From NCBI GenBank assembly GCA_964592255.1, contig CAZQCI010000044.1, positions 1 through 15,901 on the forward strand: a DNA stretch of 15,901 bases, read 5' to 3'. This DNA comes from CAZQCI01 sp964592255 (GTDB lineage Bacteria; UBA10199; SBBF01). Numbering within the stretch: position 1 is the first letter of the stretch; each line of letters opens with the position of its first letter. Of this stretch, positions 7,140-13,277 are shown piece by piece. A model generated the notes under the pieces. That model did not search any database, had not been told where the DNA came from, and saw only the letters and a list, made by a program, of their open reading frames with translations. A program made the translations under genes and the position numbers.

Positions 7140-8528
7140 ATGATACTTCAAAAAATTCCTTCTTCCCTACTTCTTAAAAACCTCCTGGTAAACGGTGGCA
7201 ATTTTTCGGAGCTTTTTTTTGAACACAGCTCCAAAACAATGATTGTTCATGAAGACAAAAAAATCGACGCCCTTTCTTCAGGCATCGACCAAGGAATAGG
7301 ATTACGCAGAATCCAAGGGCCCCACACTTCGTATGGCTTCACGAACGACTTAGATCCAAAAGTGTTAACCGAGTTAAGTCACACGATCACAGGCAGCAAC
7401 ACTTACAACACAAAAAAATCCGACATTAATTTTAAAAAAATCAAACCATCGTTTCAGTTAACCATTAAAAAAAATCCAAATGAGGTAACTTTAGCCGACA
7501 AAATTAACACCATCAACCAAGCTGCAAACATGGCTTGGGGCATGGACAAAAAAATTGTTCAGGTTCGCATTGCGTATTCCGACTTGGTCCGTCACATTGA
7601 AATCGCTAACTCACTGGGTGAAGAAATAAATTTTTCAACCACCCTCTCGGTTCTCTCCATATCTATCACCGCTTCAGAAGGGAATCTTCTTCAGCGGGGA
7701 TCCCATTCTTTAGGCGGGCACATTGGCTACGAGTTTTTAACACAGGCCGATGTGGAAGAAGCCGTCAAAACGGCAGTGAAACGAGCTCTTCTCAACCTAT
7801 CGGCAAAACCAGCTTCGGGAGGCATCATGCCTGTGGTCATTAGCGCAGAAGCCGGTGGGACTATTGTCCACGAGGCCATTGGACATGGGTTGGAAGCCGA
7901 CCTCGCCTGCGATGGCATGTCCGTTTATGAAGGAAAATTGGGTGAAAAAGTGGCCCATGAAAAAATCACCGTCGTAGAAGATCCCACACTACCCGGCAAA
8001 AGAGGTTCTTATCTTTTTGATGATGAAGGTATTCCGGCTCAAAGAGTGGAGCTGATTAAAAACGGCGTCTTGCAACATTATATGCATAACCGTCTTACCG
8101 CAGAGCAAGCCGGTGTTACACCTAACAGTCATGGACGCCGGGAATCCTACGCCCACCGCCCCGTCGTCCGTATGGCCAACACAATGATTGCCCCAGGAAA
8201 CGATAATCCGGAAGAAATCATTCAATCCGTTGACCGTGGACTCTTGGTCAAAATGATGGGGGGCGGTGAAGTCAATACCGTGAACGGCGATTTCATGTTT
8301 GAAGTAACCGAAGGGTATTTGATTGAAAATGGAAAAATAGGTGAGCCGGTTCGTGGGGCCACACTCACTGGAAACGGACCAGAGATCATTAAAATTATTG
8401 ATAAGGTTGGAGACGACCTGGGCTTCTCCATTGGTACCTGCGGCAAAGACGGCCAGGACGCCCCCGTATCGGATGCCATGCCCACCGTCCGCATTCCCCA
8501 AATTGTTGTGGGCGGGGTAGTGGATTGA
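7140..8528 (+). CDS. tldD: TldD-family metalloprotease
   Basis: TldD is the catalytic subunit of the TldD/TldE (PmbA) zinc protease, which in Escherichia coli matures microcin B17 and degrades the CcdA antitoxin. The 462 residues include the hallmark HEAIGHGLEAD motif at 244-254, with zinc ligands His244 and His248 and catalytic Glu245. The C-terminal half has the conserved GGGEVN, GATLTGNGP and GTCGKDGQ segments. Length and domain order are normal. ATG at 7140 gives an N-terminus that aligns with family members (LVNGGNFSELFFEH), but no Shine-Dalgarno sequence is visible. The usual partner tldE/pmbA is not in this window; the next gene is an antitoxin. It is divergent from mtnP and preceded by the long palindrome. 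Confidence 0.95.
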   Translation: MILQKIPSSLLLKNLLVNGGNFSELFFEHSSKTMIVHEDKKIDALSSGIDQGIGLRRIQGPHTSYGFTNDLDPKVLTELSHTITGSNTYNTKKSDINFKKIKPSFQLTIKKNPNEVTLADKINTINQAANMAWGMDKKIVQVRIAYSDLVRHIEIANSLGEEINFSTTLSVLSISITASEGNLLQRGSHSLGGHIGYEFLTQADVEEAVKTAVKRALLNLSAKPASGGIMPVVISAEAGGTIVHEAIGHGLEADLACDGMSVYEGKLGEKVAHEKITVVEDPTLPGKRGSYLFDDEGIPAQRVELIKNGVLQHYMHNRLTAEQAGVTPNSHGRRESYAHRPVVRMANTMIAPGNDNPEEIIQSVDRGLLVKMMGGGEVNTVNGDFMFEVTEGYLIENGKIGEPVRGATLTGNGPEIIKIIDKVGDDLGFSIGTCGKDGQDAPVSDAMPTVRIPQIVVGGVVD

Positions 8529-8569
8529 CTTTTTAAATCTATGTTGATACCATCTACATCATATGTAGA
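8525..8569 (+). promoter_or_regulatory. Promoter and operator-like palindrome of the first toxin-antitoxin pair
   Basis: TTGACT (8525-8530), a 17-base spacer and TACCAT (8548-8553) form a good sigma-70 promoter whose -35 box overlaps the tldD stop codon. Immediately downstream, TCTACAT (8553-8559) and ATGTAGA (8563-8569) form a perfect inverted repeat around CAT, starting on the last base of the -10. This is where an RHH antitoxin would bind to repress its own operon. AAGGAA just after it is the ribosome binding site. Confidence 0.6.
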
Positions 8570-8579
8570 AAGGAAATCT

Positions 8580-8822
8580 ATGGCACTCAATATGGTCACC
8601 GATAAAAAGTTCGATAAAGCCTTGGGCTGGCTTTCCAAAAGGGCCAAGAAAACAAAATCCGAGATCGTACGTGATTTAGTGATTAACGAATACAACAGCA
8701 AACTGAACGGCTTCCGTTTCGGGGCATTGGCTCATCTGTTTCCCAAGGGTAAAAAACCAACCACAGCCCAAATTTTACGGGACCTTAAAAAGATAGATGA
8801 AGAAGCCTATGATCTGGATTGA
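8580..8822 (+). CDS. Ribbon-helix-helix antitoxin (VapB-like)
   Basis: This small DNA-binding antitoxin is expected to neutralise the PIN toxin encoded next and to repress the operon. From ATG at 8580 it has 80 residues. The N-terminal part (about 1-38) has the ribbon-helix-helix pattern: a short beta strand, then FDKALGWLSKRAKKTKSEIVRDLVINEY. The acidic C-terminus (KKIDEEAYDLD) would contact the toxin. AAGGAA about 6 nt upstream supports this start. The frame is open back to 8541, but those codons lie within the operator. It overlaps the toxin gene, consistent with coupled translation. The family assignment rests on size, fold pattern and context. Confidence 0.8.
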   Translation: MALNMVTDKKFDKALGWLSKRAKKTKSEIVRDLVINEYNSKLNGFRFGALAHLFPKGKKPTTAQILRDLKKIDEEAYDLD

Positions 8823-9195
8823 TTCAAGTTTTGCCATTGATTGGCTCCTCAAAAACCCCCGCGCTCAACACTTGGCCGACAAACCCTTTCGGGAACAAAC
8901 AGCTATTTTACCGCTTCAATTGGCTGAAATTTATATTTATTTCGAAAAAGCAAATCTCCCTACGCAAGAATTGCAAGCCCAGTTGAACAAATTGGAATTG
9001 GGCCAATGTACTTTTGAAGAAACAAAACTGGCCTCTTCCCTTTATCTAATGGCCAGAAAAAAGAAAAAAAAAGCCTCACTGGCGGATGCCTTCCTGGCAA
9101 GTGTCGTGATGACCCGGCATGATTCTTTTCTTTCTTTCGACAACGATTTTCACTTGTTCGGATTTTACCAACAAAAAGGATTCTGGCTTCCTTAG
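8809..9195 (+). CDS. PIN-domain ribonuclease toxin (VapC-like)
   Basis: This is a predicted Mg2+-dependent endoribonuclease toxin of a type II module. From ATG at 8809 it has 128 residues. The acidic PIN residues are visible: Asp5 in MIWIDSSF, Glu40 in LAEIY, Asp93 in LADAFLASV, and Asp111/Asp113 in SFDNDF. ATG at 8797 is an alternative adding MKKP; I chose 8809 because PIN proteins usually have the first Asp near residue 5. It overlaps the antitoxin gene by 14 bp. The 3' end overlaps the convergent pgeF by 4 bp, so no terminator separates them. An A-rich run at 9057-9072, encoding a Lys string, contains an in-frame A AAA AAG heptamer. Its RNA target is not predictable. Confidence 0.85.
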   Translation: MIWIDSSFAIDWLLKNPRAQHLADKPFREQTAILPLQLAEIYIYFEKANLPTQELQAQLNKLELGQCTFEETKLASSLYLMARKKKKKASLADAFLASVVMTRHDSFLSFDNDFHLFGFYQQKGFWLP

Positions 9196-9875
9196 GATAA
9201 AATTCCAATAAAATTAAACTGCCGCCCTTCTTTGTCCCCTTTTCTATAGGAAAAAAGCCGATCATTGTGACAAGACGTGCAACCGCTAATGAGTTCCACA
9301 TTCTGCGGCAAAACTCCTTGGGATAGAAGAACGGAAGCGCATTGGGTTCTTAGGCCAATGTGGCTGCGGTCCCCTTGGCCGGGAGTGATGTCACACGCCT
9401 CTCCAAATCGTGCACGGAAGGCGGCCGCCACTTCAGGCCCCACTTCAAAACATTTTTTGCACAGTGAAATACCGATGGTCACCAGTAGATCGGAAATTTT
9501 ACTCTGATATTTTTCCTGCATCTCACCCAAAGTGTTTTCAATAATTCCGGCCACCAACCCCCGCCACCCCGCGTGAATGGCGGCCACCACTTTTTTGGAA
9601 GGATCATAAACCAACAACGGCACGCAATCGGCTGTGCGAATACCAATGATGAAACCGGGCTGATCGGTGATGAGGGCATCGGCTTCTGTCGTAGGAGTAT
9701 GATCGGAGGAGACAACCACAACACGATTGGAATGAATTTGCTTTACCGTGACAAATTGTGATTCGTCCACTCCCAACACTCTGGCAATACGGGGGTAATC
9801 GGAACCTAAATCACGCGCCGTAAAACCGTGGATTAGTTCAGGGTGGGATGAAAAAATTTTGGATTTGAGAATCAT
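9192..9875 (-). CDS. pgeF: PgeF/YfiH-family protein (DUF152; polyphenol oxidase-like fold)
   Basis: Members of this family act as a peptidoglycan editing factor in E. coli, removing misincorporated serine-containing muropeptides. Related proteins (human FAMIN/LACC1) act on purine nucleosides. The 227 residues contain the conserved metal or catalytic residues: His48 in KQIHS, Cys84 in TADCVPLLVYD and His101 in IHAGWRG. The later segment CKKCFEVGPEV (139-149) replaces the more usual GPxI-xxCCYEVG form, a modest divergence. It follows the rluD-like gene, the same order as rluD-yfiH in E. coli. No strong Shine-Dalgarno sequence precedes ATG at 9875. It is convergent with the toxin gene, with a 4-bp stop-codon overlap. 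Which activity dominates here is unknown. Confidence 0.9.
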   Translation of the reverse strand: MILKSKIFSSHPELIHGFTARDLGSDYPRIARVLGVDESQFVTVKQIHSNRVVVVSSDHTPTTEADALITDQPGFIIGIRTADCVPLLVYDPSKKVVAAIHAGWRGLVAGIIENTLGEMQEKYQSKISDLLVTIGISLCKKCFEVGPEVAAAFRARFGEACDITPGQGDRSHIGLRTQCASVLLSQGVLPQNVELISGCTSCHNDRLFSYRKGDKEGRQFNFIGILS

Positions 9876-9910
9876 ATGATATAAAAAAATTAAGGGGAGA
9901 AACTTCTTTT

Positions 9911-9945
9911 CCCCCTCTTAGAATAAGAGGGGGCTAGGGGGAGTT
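9911..9945. repeat. GC-rich hairpin repeat, copy C
   Basis: A perfect 10-bp stem, CCCCCTCTTA (9911-9920) and TAAGAGGGGG (9924-9933), has a GAA loop and is followed by CTAGGGGGAGTT that runs into the stop codon of the rluD-like gene. It belongs to the same family as the hairpins at 5866 and 5926. In minus-strand RNA the stem is followed by an A-rich rather than a U-rich stretch, so I do not call it an intrinsic terminator. Confidence 0.8.
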
Positions 9946-10849
9946 AGAAAAGCTCTCGTATCTCCCCAAAATCTTCCGGAACCTCCGCCGTAAACTTTAT
10001 CTTCTTACCCGTCACCGGATGTTTAAAAACAATTTTTCTTGAATGCAACAACGGATGCGTTAGGGCTTCAACTTTTTTCCGTAAACCCGTATCACTCAGG
10101 TTCTTAACTTTTTTAGCATGCCCTCCATAGAGCGAGTCCCCCAAAAGACTATGACCCAAATCGGTTAAATGAACTCGGATTTGATGCGTTCTTCCCGTTT
10201 CCAAATCGATTTCCAAAAGAGAAACACCCGCATGTGATTTGAGAACACGATAATGAGTAATGGCTTGCTTTCCCTTGTCGCGACTAACGGCAAATTTTTT
10301 GCGATGATGCGGGCTACGCGCAATTAATGTTTCTATGGTTCCCTTCTTATCCCGCGGACAACCGTAGACAAAAGCCCAATACGTTTTTTTGATTTGATGA
10401 TTTTTGAATTGATCGGCAAGATGTTGATGAGCCACATCGTTTTTAGCCACCACCATCACCCCACTGGTTCCTTTGTCAAGACGATGAACAATACCAGGAC
10501 GCTCCACTCCTCCAATACTTGATAAGCCCCGACAATGCGACAGAAGCGCATGCACCAATGTTTTTTCACGATGCCCTGCGCCTGGATGCACTACCATGTC
10601 GGGAGATTTGTTGATGACGATGAGGTCATCGTCTTCGTAGAGAATATCTAAAGGAAGTGGTTCCGGAGTTAATTCAGTTGGCTTGACTTTCGGAGGGCTC
10701 ACTTCAACACAGTCGGAAGATTTAACAAGATAAGACGCCTTGGCCGGTTTACCATTCACCAACACATGGCCTTCCCGAATCCAGCGTGCTAACTGGGAGC
10801 GGCTTACTACAGATTTTTGGAAATTTTGGAGATATTTATCGAGGCGCAT
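9944..10849 (-). CDS. rluD: RluA/RluD-family 23S rRNA pseudouridine synthase
   Basis: This enzyme converts specific uridines in RNA to pseudouridine; RluD itself modifies helix 69 of 23S rRNA. The 301 residues have an N-terminal S4 RNA-binding domain (about 1-50; MRLDKYL and VLVNGKPAK) joined to the catalytic domain. The catalytic motif HRLDKGTSG lies at 122-130, with Asp125 as nucleophile. ETGRTHQIRVHLTDLGHSLLG is the family's third motif. Length and domain order fit RluD better than the shorter RluA or RluC forms, though the exact target base cannot be read. No Shine-Dalgarno sequence is evident before ATG at 10849. It is followed by pgeF across a 68-bp gap holding a hairpin repeat, and preceded by an HNH gene. 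Confidence 0.9.
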   Translation of the reverse strand: MRLDKYLQNFQKSVVSRSQLARWIREGHVLVNGKPAKASYLVKSSDCVEVSPPKVKPTELTPEPLPLDILYEDDDLIVINKSPDMVVHPGAGHREKTLVHALLSHCRGLSSIGGVERPGIVHRLDKGTSGVMVVAKNDVAHQHLADQFKNHQIKKTYWAFVYGCPRDKKGTIETLIARSPHHRKKFAVSRDKGKQAITHYRVLKSHAGVSLLEIDLETGRTHQIRVHLTDLGHSLLGDSLYGGHAKKVKNLSDTGLRKKVEALTHPLLHSRKIVFKHPVTGKKIKFTAEVPEDFGEIRELF

Positions 10850-10863
10850 TAATTTTTAACTAT

Positions 10864-10960
10864 CGTCACCCCTCACTTGATGCGGGGTCCAGGTAAATGA
10901 ACATGCTGAGTCTATCGAACCATGGATGCCCCATCAAGCCCCAGTGGGGCAAGTGCGGCA
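10864..10960. repeat. Mosaic of decayed intergenic repeats
   Basis: The 118-bp gap between the HNH gene and the rluD-like gene holds no gene. It contains a degenerate CGTCACCCC...GGGGTCCAGG unit (10864-10893) related to the repeat at 4853. It also has a fragment GCTGAGTCTATCGAACCATG near 10905-10924, related to the TTCGACAGGCTCA repeat, and a perfect GCCCCA/TGGGGC palindrome (10938-10950). It seems to be a landing zone for several repeat families. Confidence 0.6.
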
Positions 10961-10967
10961 TGCCGGT

Positions 10968-11576
10968 TTAGTCCTTTAATTCCACATTCCAATAAGAAAA
11001 ATCAATCATCGTCAAAAATGGACGCCATTGATCGTAATAAGTAGGTTTGGAAAGAGTAGCAAAAAAGAAAGTCCAAGGCGGCTTCACGGGTTTACGAATT
11101 AATTTCATATGAGCCTGTTCCGGACTTCTTCCACCCTTTTTCAAATTACAAGGAATACAACTACAAACAATATTTTCCCATTCTGTTTTTCCACCAAGAG
11201 AAATGGGAACCACATGATCCAAATTAAGTTCCGAACGAGGAAGAGCGCGGGCACAATATTGGCATGTGTTATGGTCCCGAAGATAAACATTAATGCGTGA
11301 AAAACGCACCGGACGCCGAGGGATACGATCGTAAACCTGAAGAAGAATAACCCGAGGCACGCGGATAGCCTTATCAACCAAACCAATACGGTCTTCATCC
11401 TGGGCAATGGATAGCTCGGACCATGTATCAAAGTCGAACAGCTCGTATTGATCCCCTACCACCTTAGCCACACCACGATACAACATGCACAATGCTTGTT
11501 TTAGGCTAGTAATATGCACCGGAACAAAGGTGCGGTTAAGGACTAGAACTTGAGAGGATAGCATAACACTCGTCAT
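10968..11576 (-). CDS. HNH endonuclease family protein
   Basis: This is a stand-alone HNH/treble-clef nuclease domain protein of 202 residues, belonging to a widespread chromosomal family whose role is not settled. The N-terminus (VLVLNRTFVPVHITSLKQAL, 10-29) is the family's conserved beginning. The zinc and catalytic core is CQYC (105-108), then LNLDHVVPISLGG (117-129), then WENIVCSCIPCN (133-144) with Cys140 and Cys143 and the final Asn144. ATG at 11576 was kept; ATG at 11564 is also possible. It lies between pyrD and the rluD-like gene on the same strand, 55 bp from pyrD. It has no intron, intein or phage neighbours, so it looks like a resident gene rather than a homing element. Confidence 0.9.
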   Translation of the reverse strand: MTSVMLSSQVLVLNRTFVPVHITSLKQALCMLYRGVAKVVGDQYELFDFDTWSELSIAQDEDRIGLVDKAIRVPRVILLQVYDRIPRRPVRFSRINVYLRDHNTCQYCARALPRSELNLDHVVPISLGGKTEWENIVCSCIPCNLKKGGRSPEQAHMKLIRKPVKPPWTFFFATLSKPTYYDQWRPFLTMIDFSYWNVELKD

Positions 11577-11631
11577 CGCAAGGCCCTGGGGCCATGGCGA
11601 CCCATTTTACATACGCAGTATTTGCAGCGGC

Positions 11632-12708
11632 TCATTTTTCTCCCACAAGATCACAATAACTTTCAACTCCCATTTTTTTACAGTAACGATCTAGTTTTTT
11701 CAAAAGCTCATGGATAAAAAACGGCCCTCGATAAATCAGTCCTGTATAAATTTGAAACAAGGATGCACCAGATGCCATTTTTTCCAATAAATCCTCAAAA
11801 CTTACAATCCCTCCCACTCCCATAATAATTTTTTCTTTTCCTACAATATCATAAACGCGTTTGATTTGTGCGTTACTTAAAGAGGCCAAAGCTTTTCCAC
11901 TTAAACCACCACGCCCAATTTTTTCAAGCACGCGGGGAGATGCTTTCAACAGGGGTCGATTGGGCGTGGTATTTGAAACCACAAAACCATCAAAACCTTG
12001 TTTAACAGCCAAATCCACAATTTTGGGTAAATCCTCGGCAAGGCCTGGGGATAATTTGATGAATACAGGTTCCTGATAACCACCTTTTCTTCGCTCCACA
12101 CCGATCTCATCCGCCAATTCGGCAAAAACTTTGGGATCTTCAAATGTTTCGTTATCTTTCGTATTGGGGCAACTCAAATTTAAAACAATATAAGATCCAA
12201 GCCCTGCAACTTTTTTGTAAGTGGCCAGATAATCATCAAGACCTTTAAGTTTTTTCTTGTCCTTAGGTGGAGCCACAAAATCAGGGGTTTTGGCAATATT
12301 GATTCCACAAGGAATTTGTGTTTTTTTAAATTTTTTCACAAAAGCATCCACGCCCGCATTAGGAAGCCCCATCCGATTGATAAGAGATTGATCTTGAGGA
12401 AGACGAAAAATACGAGGTTTTGGATTCCCATCACACGGATAAGCCGTTACGGAACCCAATTCCAAAAAACCAAAACCAAGTGAGGATAGAAAAGGAATCA
12501 TGTCCCCATTTTTATCAAAACCGGCAGCCAACCCGATGGGATTTTCAAAAGGGAGTTTTTTGAAAGGAACCTGAAGACGCGGCGACTGATACTGCGTAAG
12601 CGTTTTCAATAAAAACGACGGCACCACTTTTCCGGACGTTTTAACAAAAGCATGGGCCAGTTCGGGGTTTAAAGAAAATAAAAATGGTTTAAAAAGAGAA
12701 TAGATCAT
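11632..12708 (-). CDS. pyrD: Dihydroorotate dehydrogenase, class 2 architecture
   Basis: PyrD oxidises dihydroorotate to orotate in pyrimidine synthesis; class 2 enzymes are membrane-associated and pass electrons to quinone. The 358 residues have the class 2 N-terminal membrane-contact helices (MIYSLFKPFLFSLNPELAHA). Next come the FMN site segments NPIGLAAGFDKNG (56-68) and INRMGLPNAGV (110-120), Lys218 in FIKLSP, SNTT (245-248), GGLSGKAL (267-274), and the phosphate-binding MGVGGI and YTGLIYRGP. The active-site loop is odd: it reads NLSCPNT (177-183), with Cys180 where class 2 enzymes have Ser (E. coli Ser175). The usual GLRxLQ continuation is replaced by KDNETFEDP. Cys at this position is typical of class 1 enzymes. 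The Cys codon (TGC) is at 12169-12171. It lies between rimI and the HNH gene. Confidence 0.95.
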   Translation of the reverse strand: MIYSLFKPFLFSLNPELAHAFVKTSGKVVPSFLLKTLTQYQSPRLQVPFKKLPFENPIGLAAGFDKNGDMIPFLSSLGFGFLELGSVTAYPCDGNPKPRIFRLPQDQSLINRMGLPNAGVDAFVKKFKKTQIPCGINIAKTPDFVAPPKDKKKLKGLDDYLATYKKVAGLGSYIVLNLSCPNTKDNETFEDPKVFAELADEIGVERRKGGYQEPVFIKLSPGLAEDLPKIVDLAVKQGFDGFVVSNTTPNRPLLKASPRVLEKIGRGGLSGKALASLSNAQIKRVYDIVGKEKIIMGVGGIVSFEDLLEKMASGASLFQIYTGLIYRGPFFIHELLKKLDRYCKKMGVESYCDLVGEK

Positions 12709-12746
12709 TGGCTTATCTTATCCCCAGGATGACACAGGGATGAAAA

Positions 12747-13196
12747 TCAATCCGGTGAGGGCATCACACTTTTTTCCATCACAAGGGCCTCTTCCCCATC
12801 GGGATAATAATACTTCCTTGCTCCTATAACCTGAAAATCCATTTTTTCATAGAATCTTCTAGCTGCTTGGTTAGAAACACGCACTTCTAACGTGACACGT
12901 GAACACTTTTTTCCTTTTTCTAACATCGCCTTGAAAAGATGGGTGGCAACCCCTTGCTTCCTAAAGTCAGGAGCCACAGCTAGGTTAATGAGATGAATTT
13001 CCTCTAACACAATCCAAAAATCGATGTAGCCGACAATTTTTTGTTGGTGATGGGCCACAAGAATAGTGGCAGCCGGTTGATTCAGTTCCGATTCGAACAA
13101 CTCTTTTGTAAAAGGATTAGGAAAAGAAGCTCGCTCGATAAGAAGGAGTGAGTCAAGGTCAGAAAAAGCCGCCGATGAAATTTGCATAGGATCCAT
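12747..13196 (-). CDS. rimI: RimI-type GNAT N-acetyltransferase
   Basis: This enzyme is predicted to acetylate the N-terminal alanine of ribosomal protein S18, using acetyl-CoA. From ATG at 13196 it has 149 residues, the usual RimI length. The acetyl-CoA motif A is LAVAPDFRKQGVATHLF (72-88). Glu104 in LEVRVSN and Tyr116 in RRFYEKMDF correspond to the acid/base residues of RimI. The ending with YYPDGEEALVMEK is also typical. The frame is open upstream to 13244, but those 16 residues (including MVSLSNH) are a translation of the adjacent repeat, so I excluded them. ATG at 13187 is another possible start; neither has a strong Shine-Dalgarno sequence. It probably leads the rimI-pyrD-HNH unit. Another GNAT specificity cannot be excluded. 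Confidence 0.87.
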   Translation of the reverse strand: MDPMQISSAAFSDLDSLLLIERASFPNPFTKELFESELNQPAATILVAHHQQKIVGYIDFWIVLEEIHLINLAVAPDFRKQGVATHLFKAMLEKGKKCSRVTLEVRVSNQAARRFYEKMDFQVIGARKYYYPDGEEALVMEKSVMPSPD

Positions 13197-13209
13197 TGAG
13201 GTTTTATGG

Positions 13210-13277
13210 TTCGACAAGCTCACCATGTCCATATCATTGGGCACCCTGAGCCGGCCTCAATGACGATTGCCGAAGGG
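13210..13277. repeat. Disrupted copy of the TTCGACAGGCTCA repeat
   Basis: TTCGACAAGCTCA (13210-13222) followed by CCATGTCC matches the left arm of the palindrome at 1918. The right half starts as CACCCTGAGCC but is interrupted by about 18 unrelated bases before CCGAAGGGTCATCG. It fills the gap between the aminotransferase stop and rimI and supplies the false N-terminal codons of rimI. Confidence 0.7.

Noticed and set aside
6942..7151. 69-residue minus-strand open frame through the long palindrome
   Set aside because: It lies entirely over the inverted repeat and its flanks, has no recognisable domain, overlaps the tldD start, and its codons are dictated by the palindrome.
7989..8701. Long minus-strand frames opposite tldD (7989-8501 and 8222-8701)
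   Set aside because: They are antisense shadows of a clearly conserved tldD coding sequence and show no protein family features.
9911..9933. Hairpin between the rluD-like gene and pgeF as an intrinsic terminator
   Set aside because: On the transcribed (minus) strand the stem is followed by A-rich sequence, not a U-tract, and it matches a repeat family seen elsewhere in the window.
10968..11576. HNH gene as a homing or restriction endonuclease
   Set aside because: No intron, intein, methyltransferase or phage gene is nearby, and the domain layout matches a common stand-alone chromosomal family.
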